64,000 nt of DNA from an uncultured Prevotella sp. (GCA_945869265.1 CAMBOI010000013.1:1-64000); one strand, 5' to 3'; counted from the first letter of the stretch, positions 8,100 through 17,966 are shown. The notes: generated by a model not told the origin, from the sequence alone. A program made the numbers and translations.

Positions 8100-9119
8100 A
8101 TGGAAGTAAAAAGACACAGAACATCATTGAAAGACCTCGCGCAGGAACTTGGTGTCAGTATAGCCACTGTTAGTAGGGCACTCAGAAATAGTCCGGAAAT
8201 AGGACAGGAGATGCAGGCTAAGGTGAAGGAATTGGCTAAGAAACTGAACTATCGCCCCAATCCATTTGCGCGTAGTCTGAGACACGAGGCACCGAAGATT
8301 ATAGGTGTTGTCGTGCCTAATCTTGTCACCCACTTCTATTCGGCCGTGCTCGATGGTATCGAGGATGAGGCTTCAAAAGCCGGTTATTCAATAATCAGTG
8401 CCAACAGTCATGAAGACTGCATCATCGAGGCTCGTGCCATCGACAACTTCATCAGTATGCATGTAGAGGGCATTGTGGCTTGCTTAGCTCAAGACACCAC
8501 CGACTATTCCCACTTCGAGGAAATTGCCTCAATGGGTATTCCTCTCGTCTTCTTCGGTCGCACATGTCTCACCGACAAGTTCTCGTCTGTCACTGCCAAT
8601 GGCGACGAAGCCGCACAGATGGCAACCAATCATCTCATTGAGACAGGAAGCAAGAGGATTGCCTTCATCGGCGGGCCCAATCATCTCGACATGGTGCGCA
8701 GGCGCAAGCATGGATATCTTGAGGCGCTGAGGGAGCATCGCATTCCCATCGATCGCGAGATGGTGGCTTGCGGCAAGATAGACTATCAGGTGGCGCTCGA
8801 TGCAGCCAAGCGACTGCTCAGTCGTGACGACCGCCCTGACGCCATTCTCGCATTCAACGATATCATCACCTTTGCAGCCTTCACTGCCATCAAGGAGATG
8901 GGGCTTCGTATTCCCGAAGATGTTGCACTCATCGGTTTCACCGATGACCTGCATGCAGCATATGTCACACCCAAGATGTCGGCTATAGAAGACCAGTCGC
9001 ACAAGATGGGAGCAAAGGCATGTGAGTTGCTCCTCAAGTCGATCAATGGCGACAAAAAAATATATAAGGAGATTGTTCCGCAGAAATTGGTGATACGTCA
9101 GACATCTGCGAAGAAATAG
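8100..9119 (+). CDS. LacI-family transcriptional regulator
   Basis: A 339-residue repressor or activator. An N-terminal LacI helix-turn-helix (LKDLAQELGVSIATVSRALR, residues 10-29) and hinge (NYRPNPFARSLR) precede a periplasmic-binding-protein-like sugar sensor domain (IIGVVVPNL to the C-terminus, with PEDVALIGFTDD). Length is typical. It is transcribed from its own promoter and sits directly upstream of the polysaccharide utilization genes, so it may control them in response to a mono- or oligosaccharide. Most Bacteroidales loci of this kind use HTCS or ECF regulators, so a LacI protein here suggests an additional control layer. Confidence 0.9.
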   Translation: MEVKRHRTSLKDLAQELGVSIATVSRALRNSPEIGQEMQAKVKELAKKLNYRPNPFARSLRHEAPKIIGVVVPNLVTHFYSAVLDGIEDEASKAGYSIISANSHEDCIIEARAIDNFISMHVEGIVACLAQDTTDYSHFEEIASMGIPLVFFGRTCLTDKFSSVTANGDEAAQMATNHLIETGSKRIAFIGGPNHLDMVRRRKHGYLEALREHRIPIDREMVACGKIDYQVALDAAKRLLSRDDRPDAILAFNDIITFAAFTAIKEMGLRIPEDVALIGFTDDLHAAYVTPKMSAIEDQSHKMGAKACELLLKSINGDKKIYKEIVPQKLVIRQTSAKK

Positions 9120-9227
9120 CAATACGTGTAGAATTTACACTATGCTATTTATGTATATAATTTGATAAATTGGTACTTTTTTAGCTATGATTTTACATTT
9201 TAATACCAAAAAATAACATTTTAGCAG

Positions 9228-9256
9228 TTGGGATTTAGTAAAAGTATGTATCTTTG
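9228..9256 (+). promoter_or_regulatory. Promoter of the SusC-fragment/GH5 operon
   Basis: TTG at 9228-9230, an 18-nt spacer, then TATCTTTG at 9249-9256. The leader to the ATG at 9310 is about 45 nt. Confidence 0.7.
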
Positions 9257-9309
9257 CACTCGGAATAAAAACCAAAAGAACATATTGTTTAACTAAAACC
9301 ATTGTTGCA

Positions 9310-10035
9310 ATGAGTAAAAAAACTCTTGATTACAGCCAGCATGCCTGGTTATGTAAAATGATGTTGACGGCAATACTATTCGCCTTGCCGCTCATGTCAT
9401 TCTTTGGTTCAGCAACATTGTCGGCAAAGACAGTTACGGGTGTCGTAACATCTGCCACAGACAATGAACCGCTGATCGGTGTTACCGTCAAGGTGGAGGG
9501 TTCTTCAACAGGAACCATTACCGACTTCGACGGAAAGTATTCAATCAATGCCAATCCCGGACAGACAATCGTCTTCTCCTACATCGGTTTCGTGTCGAAA
9601 TCGGTGAAGGTGGGTGCTGCAAACACTATCAATGTGCAGTATAAACTCGCTTCAACTTCAGATTTAAGTATGAATATTGACGTGGATGCTGATTGTGGTG
9701 GCGTAGGTCCTGCCAATGGTGCTGTTTGTCTTGTGGATATCGTGGACATCCGCAAATACTTCTCTGGCTTCTCTGCTGAGTTAAAGTCGGTAGTCAATGA
9801 CGGAGTGAATATTCCGTTTGATGCTTCGAAGATTCTCTATGGTGACATTGAGAATAATGGAAACTTCCGTGTTGAACTCCACAATATTTGGGGTAGTGGC
9901 ACTGCTGCAGCTCCTGCATTCGACGGTGAGACACAGGTGGAAGGCAACAACTGCGTGCTTTCACTCGGCTATCAGAAGTCATGTAAATACACCATTGGTA
10001 ACTTCTCTACCGAGCTGTTTGCAAAACCTTGGTAA
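9310..10035 (+). CDS. SusC N-terminus fused to a small C-terminal domain (probable deletion product)
   Basis: Residues 1-110 are those of a SusC TonB-dependent receptor: signal peptide, then a CarboxypepD_reg domain (VTGVVTSATDNEPLIGVTVK, TDFDGKYSI, IVFSYIGFVSK). Where LDEVVV and the plug and barrel should follow, the chain switches to about 120 unrelated residues. These end in a stretch (ILYGDIENNGNFRVELHNIW) reminiscent, from memory, of C-terminal domains of Bacteroidetes surface glycan-binding lipoproteins. No TonB box, plug or barrel remains, so it cannot work as an importer. The reading frame is intact and has a good promoter. It may be a genuine secreted binding protein, a scar of a deletion across susC-susD, or an assembly collapse. 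Confidence 0.6.
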   Translation: MSKKTLDYSQHAWLCKMMLTAILFALPLMSFFGSATLSAKTVTGVVTSATDNEPLIGVTVKVEGSSTGTITDFDGKYSINANPGQTIVFSYIGFVSKSVKVGAANTINVQYKLASTSDLSMNIDVDADCGGVGPANGAVCLVDIVDIRKYFSGFSAELKSVVNDGVNIPFDASKILYGDIENNGNFRVELHNIWGSGTAAAPAFDGETQVEGNNCVLSLGYQKSCKYTIGNFSTELFAKPW

Positions 10036-10068
10036 TTCTTGTATTATAAATTAGAAAATTTAGAAAGT

Positions 10069-11580
10069 ATGAAAAAAATATCATCATTATTTCTGATGCT
10101 CTTTGCCATGAGCGCAGTGATGTTGTCGGCATGTAGCGACGACAGTAACCCCAATCCATTGGCAGACAGCAAAGGTACACTCAACATCACTCCCGCCGAA
10201 CTAGCGTTCGGTGTGGAGGGTGGTGATGCCGTGTTCACAGTAGATGGCGGAACTGCTTTCGTGAGATCTGAAGCAGACTGGATTTCAGTAGCCCGTATAT
10301 CAGGCGACAAGAAATCATCTTCTTTCTCTGTATTATGTGCAAAGAACACCGGTGAGGAGCGCCAAGGCACTATCCTTGCCAACCTGGACGGTGCCTTTGA
10401 CCGCATTGTAGTGGCTCAGGCTGGAAAGATAGTAAAGCCAGAGGAGACTTACACCTTCCGTACTGCCAAGGAAATTGCCGCAGAGATGTATCCCGGATGG
10501 AACCTCGGTAACACTCTTGAGGCTTCAGGCGATGGTGTTGCAGCCGAGACAGCATGGCAGAATACCAAAACAACACAGGAGGTTATCGACTTTGTTAAGG
10601 CAAAGGGCTTTAAGTCGGTACGTATTCCTTGTTCATGGTATATCCACTCTACCAATGGCAAAATAGATGCCGCATGGTTGGAGCGCGTTAAAGAGGTTGT
10701 GGACTACTGTATGAATGCTGGTCTATATGTGGTGCTCAACGACCACTATGATGGTGGTTGGATTGAGGTAGAGGGATTCTCTAAGACTGCAGATAAGTAT
10801 TCTAAGGTTGACGAAACCATTATCAGCGAGAAGTCAACAATGCTCAAGACACTTTGGACACAGATTGCCAATGCCTTCCAAAACTATGATGAACACCTGC
10901 TCTTCGCTGGTTTGAACGAGCCTTTCCAGAATTATAATCTCTTTAATGGTAAGGATGCCGAACTCACACCGATACTTCTGACCTATAATCAGGCATTTGT
11001 GGATGCAGTGCGCGCTACCGGTGGTAACAACGCACAGAGAACACTTGTTGTTCAGGGTCCGTCAACCGATATCACACTTGCCACAAAGGATGCATTCACT
11101 CTGCCTACTGATGCCGCTGAAAAGCGCTTGATGGTTGAGGTGCACTTCTATAACCCATGGAGCTTCGCAGGTCAGGAAGACGATGGAGCAACATGGTTCT
11201 GGGGTAAGGGCAATATAGGTTCAAGTCATAATACCACATACAACAAGGACGAGGACTCCATTAAGCCTCTTATAGAGAGTCTTAACAAGAAATTCTATGC
11301 CAACGGTGTGCCTGTTATTTTGGGTGAGTATAGTGCCCAGTGGCGCGAGATTGGTGATGAGCAGGCTATTCACGACAATTCAGTGAAAGCATGGTTTAAG
11401 GAGGTTACTGCTCAGTCAATCAACAATGGTGTGATACCAATGGCATGGGACATCAACTACACCAACCGTGGTGGTACTAAGGGTACAATGACAATCCTCG
11501 ACCGCTCAAATAAAACTATTTTCAATCAGCCTGCTTATGACGGTATCACCGAGGGCGTGAAGGCTTCAACATGGAAATAA
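10069..11580 (+). CDS. BACON-GH5 endoglucanase lipoprotein (xyloglucanase-like)
   Basis: A 503-residue surface lipoprotein. ATG 10069 gives a signal peptide with lipobox LSAC (an upstream in-frame TTG at 10039 does not). Residues about 33-112 form a BACON domain (WISVARISGD). The rest is a GH5 TIM barrel, with acid/base E284 in GLNEPF, nucleophile E420 in VILGEYSAQ and the WNLGNTLE entry motif. This architecture matches the GH5_4 endo-xyloglucanase of Bacteroides ovatus, although subfamily and substrate are inferred. It follows the SusC-fragment gene by 33 nt in one operon and ends at a strong terminator. Confidence 0.88.
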   Translation: MKKISSLFLMLFAMSAVMLSACSDDSNPNPLADSKGTLNITPAELAFGVEGGDAVFTVDGGTAFVRSEADWISVARISGDKKSSSFSVLCAKNTGEERQGTILANLDGAFDRIVVAQAGKIVKPEETYTFRTAKEIAAEMYPGWNLGNTLEASGDGVAAETAWQNTKTTQEVIDFVKAKGFKSVRIPCSWYIHSTNGKIDAAWLERVKEVVDYCMNAGLYVVLNDHYDGGWIEVEGFSKTADKYSKVDETIISEKSTMLKTLWTQIANAFQNYDEHLLFAGLNEPFQNYNLFNGKDAELTPILLTYNQAFVDAVRATGGNNAQRTLVVQGPSTDITLATKDAFTLPTDAAEKRLMVEVHFYNPWSFAGQEDDGATWFWGKGNIGSSHNTTYNKDEDSIKPLIESLNKKFYANGVPVILGEYSAQWREIGDEQAIHDNSVKAWFKEVTAQSINNGVIPMAWDINYTNRGGTKGTMTILDRSNKTIFNQPAYDGITEGVKASTWK

Positions 11581-11621
11581 CTCTGTTCTGTTATCGGTAA
11601 TTAGGTAACATTTTGGTTTGG

Positions 11622-11657
11622 CCTCTCTGCTTTTTTATGGGCAGAGAGGTTTTTTTT
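11622..11657 (+). terminator. Rho-independent terminator after GH5
   Basis: CCTCTCTGC pairs with GCAGAGAGG (9 bp), followed by eight T. Confidence 0.92.
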
Positions 11658-11677
11658 GTATTAAAAGGTGTAAAAGA

Positions 11678-11709
11678 TTTGGTTATAACGAAAATGTTTT
11701 GTAACTTTG
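11678..11709 (+). promoter_or_regulatory. Promoter of the SusR-like regulator
   Basis: TTTG at 11678-11681, a 20-nt spacer, then TAACTTTG at 11702-11709, 25 nt before the start codon. Confidence 0.78.
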
Positions 11710-11734
11710 TCGGCAAAATAGATACCTAATTAAA

Positions 11735-14700
11735 ATGATTATGAAGAGAAACTGCCAATATATTAGAATGGTCTGGATGGTAGCACTCCTGTCATTCTTA
11801 ACAATGTCAACCATTGCCTCTAATCTTTCGGAGTTGAAATTCCGACGGATTGACACCCGTAATGGTCTCTCCAACTCACAAGCTAACTGTGTGTTGAAGG
11901 ACTCACGCGGATATGTGTGGATAGGCACAAAGTATGGTCTCAATCGATTTGATGGATTCCGCGTGCGCTCATTCTATTCCAAAACCTCAGCCAACAAGTC
12001 GCTCAAGTTTGATTTCTACGACGACCTCTACGAGGATGCCGACGGTATGATATGGATACGACAGAGTGTGCACTATTGTATCTTTAATCCCGACACCGAG
12101 ATTTTCGACTATGATGTGGCTGCGTGGATGCAGAAGCACAACATTCCTGGCAATCCCGAGTATATTCATATCGACTCGCGCAAGAATATATGGGTGAAAC
12201 CCTACAATGGCGACTTCTATTGCTATAATCCCCACACGGGCAGAGTGAAGAAATATGCCCTTGACTTGGAGAAGCTCGCCATTCGTAATGACGTGAATGT
12301 ATCGTCGATGGCTGACCTTGGCAAGAGTGCCGTGGTGATATTCAATTCCGGTGACATCATCTGTCTGAACTCCGAGACGGGCAAGATAGACTGGGGCACA
12401 CACTATGTGCGCAAGCATATAACATCAGTAAAAGATAATTATAAGATTTGGCTTAGTCCCAAGGGAGACTATTGGGTGGTGAGTCCGGCGGGCAGATGGG
12501 TGTATCGTCAGGATCGCAAGAAATGGTACAATTCGGTGGATGATATGCTCAGAGCCGACGGATTCAGCGATTTCCCAAAGGACATGTCGTTATGGGATGT
12601 ACATTTCGTAGGCACTCGAGAATTGTGGTTTGCCACTGACCATGACGGACTTGTCATCTGTGATTACGAGACCAAGACCGTGAGCCAGTTCCATAATGAG
12701 CGCGACGACCGAACCACAGTGCCCAACAACACTCTCATCCGCCTCTGTGCCACCAACGACGGCAGTGTGTGGATATGCGGTATGCAAGGTGGCGTGAGCC
12801 AGTGCACACGCACTCCTTCCATCTTCGACCACTATCAGCTTGGAGTGGTCAACTGCATTTCCGAAGACCAAAATGGCAACTACTGGCTTGGCACCAACGA
12901 CAAGGGTATCATCTGTTTTAATCCCAAGACAAAAGAGCAGAAGGTATATAATACGAAGAACAGCAAATTAATGTCGGACATCATGGTATGCGTGCTCAGT
13001 GCATCCGACGGTTCGGTGTGGGCAGGTACATACAATGGCGGTCTGTCGCATATCGTCAATGGTGCTGTCACCACCTATATGCCCTCTCTCGACGGTATTA
13101 TCAACAAGAATATATGGGGACTGGCAGAAGACCGCGACGGAAATGTGTGGATAGGTACCCTCGGAACGGGTGTGCAGAAATACACGTCGAAGACCGGTAA
13201 GTTCTCTACATTCAATTCCGAAAATAAGAATGTGTCGAGTGACTATGTGTCGTCGATGCAGATGGCCGACAACGGATGGATTGTTGTGGGAACATCTGAT
13301 TTCTATTCCGTCATCGACCCTAAAATAAACAAGGTGGTGAATATGTCCATCCCGTCCGACTCGTTGCGAGGTTTTGTGCCGGCTTCCTCTTCCACCCAAG
13401 TGATTATGGACAGTCGCGGGCTTGTGTGGTATGCCTCGCCTTCGGGACTTACGGTATATAACACCGAGAGCGGCAATGTGTTGCAGCTCGACGAGAAGAA
13501 CGGTCTTGAAAGTTCTGACATCTGCGGTGTGATTGAGGACCGCATGAATAACATGTGGGTAGCCACAGAGTTTGGACTTGCTCATGTGATAGTTGACAAG
13601 AAGGACGGTGAGTGGACCTTCGATGTGGTCAACTACTCCCAGCTGGACGGTCTGCTGCCAGGTCCCCACAACAAGCGTTCGATGTGTCTCACTCACGATG
13701 GCAACATCCTCCTCGGCGGAGCCAGTGGTGTGGATGTTATCTCGCCGAGTAAGTTGCGAAGCAATATAAAGCGTGGTATGCCCGTATTTGTCGGATTGAT
13801 GCTCTTTGACAAGGAGATTGGCATCGGCACTGTATATGACGGCCGCATTGTGTTGCACGAGTCGCTCGAAAAGTCACGCCGACTCGTGCTGAAGAGCGAC
13901 GAGAGCCAGTTTACCATACAGATGGGTACCAACCAGGGACTTGCCGACAACAACGTGCAGTTCACATATCGACTGGAGGGACTGAGCGACAACTGGATAA
14001 CCACAGAGCCCAACGACCCGAATATATCGTTCACCGGACTGCCCTCGGGCACATACACCCTCGTGGTCAAACTTGTAGGTGACGACGACGATAAAGCCAA
14101 GGAAAGCCGACTGCAGATTGTAGTCGAACCGCCTTTCTATGCCACATGGTGGGCTTATGCCTTATATATTCTCATTGCCTTGCTTGTACTCTATTTGTGG
14201 ACGCGTCATGAGAAGAAGAAGCTCAACTTCGAGCGCATGAAGATGCAGAAGGAGACCGAGCGTCAGCAGTCGAACATCAAGTATGAGGTGTATTCGGGTG
14301 TCAACGAGGAGTTGCGCCAGCCCTTCGAGAAGGCGTTTGTATATCTTGAAGAAATGATGAAGAACGAGAACGACGAGCAACGCTATCAGCAGATGCACGA
14401 ACTGCGCGAGACTCTCGACGGTGTATTCATCAAGATGACCGAGCACATGGAGAACAAGGAGAAGAAGGAACTTATTGTGCCCAAGATCACTGAGACCGAG
14501 ATCACCAGTGTTGATCAGCAACTCGTGGATAAGGCTACGGCATACGTGGAGAGCAATATCTCCAATGGCGACATCACTGTAGAGACGATGAGCGAGGCTC
14601 TCAACATGTCGAGGGTTCATCTGTATAAGCGACTCACTGCTATCACAGGTCAGACTCCCTCGGAGTTTATCCGCGACATACGCCTTCGCCATGCCGAGCG

Positions 14701-14845
14701 ATTGCTTCGCCTGAGCCAGCTCACGGTGAGTGAGGTGAGCTACAAGGTGGGTATCAACAATCCTCGCTACTTCTCCAAATACTTCAAGGATAAGTATGGA
14801 ATGTTGCCATCACAGTATAAATTACAAGAATCTGACGAGAAATAA
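11735..14845 (+). CDS. Membrane-spanning Reg_prop/Y_Y_Y sensor with AraC DNA-binding domain and no kinase
   Basis: A 1036-residue regulator. An N-terminal signal/anchor precedes a periplasmic double beta-propeller of Reg_prop repeats (RGYVWIGTKYGLNRFDG, GNVWIGTLG and others) and a Y_Y_Y domain ending near residue 800. One transmembrane helix follows (WAYALYILIALLVLYLW). The cytoplasmic part is only a charged helical linker and a C-terminal AraC helix-turn-helix (MSRVHLYKRL, VSYKVGINNPRYFSKYF). HATPase and receiver domains of the usual hybrid two-component systems are absent. A segment NEELRQPFEKA resembles a decayed HisKA box without His. It probably senses a xyloglucan oligosaccharide and drives transcription directly, as in SusR-type regulators. 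Confidence 0.85.
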   Translation: MIMKRNCQYIRMVWMVALLSFLTMSTIASNLSELKFRRIDTRNGLSNSQANCVLKDSRGYVWIGTKYGLNRFDGFRVRSFYSKTSANKSLKFDFYDDLYEDADGMIWIRQSVHYCIFNPDTEIFDYDVAAWMQKHNIPGNPEYIHIDSRKNIWVKPYNGDFYCYNPHTGRVKKYALDLEKLAIRNDVNVSSMADLGKSAVVIFNSGDIICLNSETGKIDWGTHYVRKHITSVKDNYKIWLSPKGDYWVVSPAGRWVYRQDRKKWYNSVDDMLRADGFSDFPKDMSLWDVHFVGTRELWFATDHDGLVICDYETKTVSQFHNERDDRTTVPNNTLIRLCATNDGSVWICGMQGGVSQCTRTPSIFDHYQLGVVNCISEDQNGNYWLGTNDKGIICFNPKTKEQKVYNTKNSKLMSDIMVCVLSASDGSVWAGTYNGGLSHIVNGAVTTYMPSLDGIINKNIWGLAEDRDGNVWIGTLGTGVQKYTSKTGKFSTFNSENKNVSSDYVSSMQMADNGWIVVGTSDFYSVIDPKINKVVNMSIPSDSLRGFVPASSSTQVIMDSRGLVWYASPSGLTVYNTESGNVLQLDEKNGLESSDICGVIEDRMNNMWVATEFGLAHVIVDKKDGEWTFDVVNYSQLDGLLPGPHNKRSMCLTHDGNILLGGASGVDVISPSKLRSNIKRGMPVFVGLMLFDKEIGIGTVYDGRIVLHESLEKSRRLVLKSDESQFTIQMGTNQGLADNNVQFTYRLEGLSDNWITTEPNDPNISFTGLPSGTYTLVVKLVGDDDDKAKESRLQIVVEPPFYATWWAYALYILIALLVLYLWTRHEKKKLNFERMKMQKETERQQSNIKYEVYSGVNEELRQPFEKAFVYLEEMMKNENDEQRYQQMHELRETLDGVFIKMTEHMENKEKKELIVPKITETEITSVDQQLVDKATAYVESNISNGDITVETMSEALNMSRVHLYKRLTAITGQTPSEFIRDIRLRHAERLLRLSQLTVSEVSYKVGINNPRYFSKYFKDKYGMLPSQYKLQESDEK

Positions 14846-14875
14846 CATTTTGTGCATAGAGATATAACATAAAAG

Positions 14876-14907
14876 TTTGCGTTTCTCGGGAGAAAAGCGT
14901 AACTTTG
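14876..14907 (+). promoter_or_regulatory. Promoter of the GH31 gene
   Basis: TTTG at 14876-14879, a 20-nt spacer, then TAACTTTG at 14900-14907, 38 nt before the ATG. Confidence 0.8.
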
Positions 14908-14945
14908 CAGCAGTAATAAATTAAAAATAATTAATAACATTAGGT

Positions 14946-17909
14946 ATGAAGATTTTCAATCTACGAATGATGCTTGCATCAACAGTGCTCGCCGGAGCCG
15001 TTATGGCTCCCGTGTCGCTATGGGCAGCAGGCTATCAGAAGCAGGGTAGGTGCATCACGCTCTCTCTGCCCGCAAAACCCAAACAGGCTAAAACAGTTAG
15101 GCTGACCATCGTCAGCGATAACATCATCCGTGTGGAGGCTACTCCCGAAGATGCAATCCCGCAGAAGCGCAAGAGTCTTGTGGTGGTCAACCGCGAAGGC
15201 AAATATACTGCCGACGTCAAGGAGGACGACCGCATGGTGACTGTTGAGACTGCCGCCATCATCGCCAAGGTGGAGAAGCAGACTGGCAAGCTCACCTTCA
15301 TCGACAAGACCACAGGCAAGGTGCTCCTTCAGGAGGCTGACGGCAGTAAGACATTCACCAAGTATGTATCCAATCAAACTGAACTCCCCGAGAACTACCG
15401 CCCGACATCTCCCGACGAGGTGAACTGGGGCAAGAAGACCGACCTCTACAAGCTGTCGCTTGAGGATCGCTCGGGATATTCGTGGCATGCCCTCTTCGAG
15501 AGTGATGCCGACGAGGCTTTCTACGGGCTTGGTCAGCATCAGTCGGAGGAGATGAACTATAAGGGACGCAATGAGGAACTCTTCCAATATAATACTAAGG
15601 TGGCAATCCCCTTCGTGGTCAGCAACAAGAACTACGGTATCCTTTGGGATTCTTATTCCTACGGACGCTGGGGTAATCCTAACAACTATCAGCAGCTTCA
15701 TCGTGCCTTCAAGCTCTACGACAAGAACGGTCGTCAGGGCTCGCTCACTGGTACATATACCGAAGAGAGCGGCAAGGTGATTGAGCGTCGCGAGGACTCG
15801 CTATACTACGAGCACTCGGGCGTGGTGGGACTTCTGCCGCAGGACATCAACCTTGGCAAGTCGAACGTCGTATATCAGGGCGAAATAGAGGCTCCCGCAA
15901 CAGCCAAGTATCGCTTCATCCTTTATTACTCTGGATATGTGAAGGTGTATATGGGCGGCCGATTGGTAGTGCCCGAGCGCTGGCGCACGGCTTGGAACCC
16001 CAATGCATATAAGTTTGAGGTGGATCTCAAGAAAGGCGAGCGTACTCCATTGCGAGTTGAATGGCAGCCTGACGGTGGCGTGGCATACTGCGGACTGCGT
16101 GCTGCCACACCGCAGACTGAGGCAGAGCAGGGTAGGGTGTCTATCTGGGCTGAGATGGACAAGGAGATGGACTACTACTTCATCGCCGGCAACAGTTATG
16201 ATGACGTAATCAAGGGCTATCGCTTCCTCACCGGTCGTGCCCAGGTGATGCCTAAGTGGACACTCGGATTCTGGCAGAGCCGCGAGAAATATTTCACTCA
16301 GGATGAGGTGGAGACAACCCTCGCTGAGTTCCGCAAGCGTCAGATTCCTATCGACGTGATGGTGCAAGACTGGTTCTACTGGGAAGAGGACAAGTGGGGC
16401 AGCTTTAAGTTCGACCCCAAGCGATTCCCCAACCCAAAGGGTATGGTTGACTTTATCCATAACAACAATGCCCGCATCCTCATCTCGCATTGGCCAAAGT
16501 ATTATGCCTCTACCGACAACTACAAGGCATTCGACAAGAACGGATGGATGTATCAGCAGGCCATCAAGGACAACATCCTCGACTGGGTAGGTCCTGGCTA
16601 TCTTGGTTCGTTCTACGACGCATACTCCGCAGGCGCACGCAAACTCTTCTGGCAGCAGATGCACGACAATCTCTATACCCTCGGCATCGACTGCTGGTGG
16701 ATGGATGCCTCGGAGCCAAACGTGCGCGACTGCACTCCTATCGAATATCGCAAACTCCTCTGCGGTCCTACCGCAATGGGTACGAGCGACGAGTATTTCA
16801 ATGCATATTCTGTAGTAAATGCCGATGCTATCTACAACGGTCAGCGTTCGGTGGATAACAACAAGCGCGTCTTCCTCCTCACCCGCAGCGGTTTTGCAGG
16901 CGAGCAGCGTTTCTCCACCGCTACATGGAGTGGAGATATCGGCACACGTTGGGAGGATATGCGTGCGCAGATGACTGCCGGACTCAATTTCTCTATGGCT
17001 GGTGTGCCCTTCTGGGGTATGGACCAGGGTGGATTCTGTGTTGAGAACCGCTATGTGGATGCACAGAAGTTGTATGAGAAGAGTGGATATGAGAACGAGG
17101 ATCTGAAGGAGTGGCGCGAGCTAAATGCCCGCTGGAATCAGTTTGGCTGCTTCATTCCTCTATATCGTGCCCACGGTCAGTGGCCCTATCGTGAGGTGTG
17201 GAACCTTGCTCCCGAGGGACATCCTTGCTATAATGCCATCGTATATTACGACAAACTGCGCTATCGCATGATGCCTTACCTCTATTCAATGGCTGGTTGG
17301 GTCAACTATAAGGACTACACCATGCTGCGTGGTTTGGTTATGGACTTCGGCTCCGACTCCAAGGTGCTCAACATCGGCGACCAGTGGATGTTTGGTCCTG
17401 CCTTCATGGCATGTCCTATAGGCACCTACAAGGCTCGCTCGCGCGATGTATATTTCCCCAAGCAGTGCTCATGGTATGACCTCTACACAGGCAAGAAGTA
17501 TGCTGGCGGTCAGACGGTTTGCGTGCCTGCTCCTTACGAGAAGATGCCGGTGTTTGTTCGCGAGGGTGCTATTGTTCCCTTCGGTCCAGAGATTCAGTGG
17601 AGTGACGAGAAGAAGCCCGAACTCATCAACCTCTATGTATATACCGGTGCCAACGGCGAGTTTGAGCTTTATGAGGACGAAGGCACTAACTACAACTACG
17701 AGAAGGGCAAGTCATCGAAGATTCTCTTCCAGTGGGATGATGCCTCCAAGACACTCACCATCGGTGCCCGTCGTGGATCGTTCAACGGTATGCTGAAGAC
17801 CCGCCGCTTTAACGTTGTGCTTGTCAAGGACGGCACACCGCTCAACCTCGACAATCCAGAGGGCAAGCTCGTTGACTATAGTGGCAAGGCCATTACAGTG
17901 AATATGTAA
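14946..17909 (+). CDS. GH31 alpha-xylosidase-like enzyme with PA14 insert
   Basis: A 987-residue secreted glycoside hydrolase with signal peptide (VMAPVSLWAAG). The N-terminal GH31 beta-sandwich is interrupted at about residues 225-385 by a PA14-like domain (QGEIEAPATAKYRFILYYSG, YVKVYMGG). The catalytic barrel has nucleophile D587 in WWMDASEPN and acid/base D664 in WSGDIGTRW. Beta-sandwich domains close the protein. The PA14-GH31 arrangement is that of the alpha-xylosidase of the B. ovatus xyloglucan locus, which removes xylose from xyloglucan oligosaccharides. Substrate is inferred from that and from the GH5/GH2/GH3 neighbours. It has its own promoter. Confidence 0.9.
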   Translation: MKIFNLRMMLASTVLAGAVMAPVSLWAAGYQKQGRCITLSLPAKPKQAKTVRLTIVSDNIIRVEATPEDAIPQKRKSLVVVNREGKYTADVKEDDRMVTVETAAIIAKVEKQTGKLTFIDKTTGKVLLQEADGSKTFTKYVSNQTELPENYRPTSPDEVNWGKKTDLYKLSLEDRSGYSWHALFESDADEAFYGLGQHQSEEMNYKGRNEELFQYNTKVAIPFVVSNKNYGILWDSYSYGRWGNPNNYQQLHRAFKLYDKNGRQGSLTGTYTEESGKVIERREDSLYYEHSGVVGLLPQDINLGKSNVVYQGEIEAPATAKYRFILYYSGYVKVYMGGRLVVPERWRTAWNPNAYKFEVDLKKGERTPLRVEWQPDGGVAYCGLRAATPQTEAEQGRVSIWAEMDKEMDYYFIAGNSYDDVIKGYRFLTGRAQVMPKWTLGFWQSREKYFTQDEVETTLAEFRKRQIPIDVMVQDWFYWEEDKWGSFKFDPKRFPNPKGMVDFIHNNNARILISHWPKYYASTDNYKAFDKNGWMYQQAIKDNILDWVGPGYLGSFYDAYSAGARKLFWQQMHDNLYTLGIDCWWMDASEPNVRDCTPIEYRKLLCGPTAMGTSDEYFNAYSVVNADAIYNGQRSVDNNKRVFLLTRSGFAGEQRFSTATWSGDIGTRWEDMRAQMTAGLNFSMAGVPFWGMDQGGFCVENRYVDAQKLYEKSGYENEDLKEWRELNARWNQFGCFIPLYRAHGQWPYREVWNLAPEGHPCYNAIVYYDKLRYRMMPYLYSMAGWVNYKDYTMLRGLVMDFGSDSKVLNIGDQWMFGPAFMACPIGTYKARSRDVYFPKQCSWYDLYTGKKYAGGQTVCVPAPYEKMPVFVREGAIVPFGPEIQWSDEKKPELINLYVYTGANGEFELYEDEGTNYNYEKGKSSKILFQWDDASKTLTIGARRGSFNGMLKTRRFNVVLVKDGTPLNLDNPEGKLVDYSGKAITVNM

Positions 17910-17912
17910 TTG

Positions 17913-17954
17913 TGACAACAGCTATTCTCTTGAGTACTGACACGACTGTTGTCA
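17913..17954 (+). terminator. Hairpin directly after GH31 stop
   Basis: TGACAACAG pairs with CTGTTGTCA (9 bp) around a 24-nt loop and is followed by TTTCCGTTTTA. A plausible terminator. Together with the next hairpin it fills the 324-nt gene-free stretch 17910-18233. Confidence 0.5.
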
Positions 17955-17966
17955 TTTCCGTTTTAT

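Noticed and set aside
12968..13858. 296-codon open frame antisense to the SusR-like regulator
   Set aside because: Composition is a shadow of the Reg_prop coding sequence; no start context or domain.
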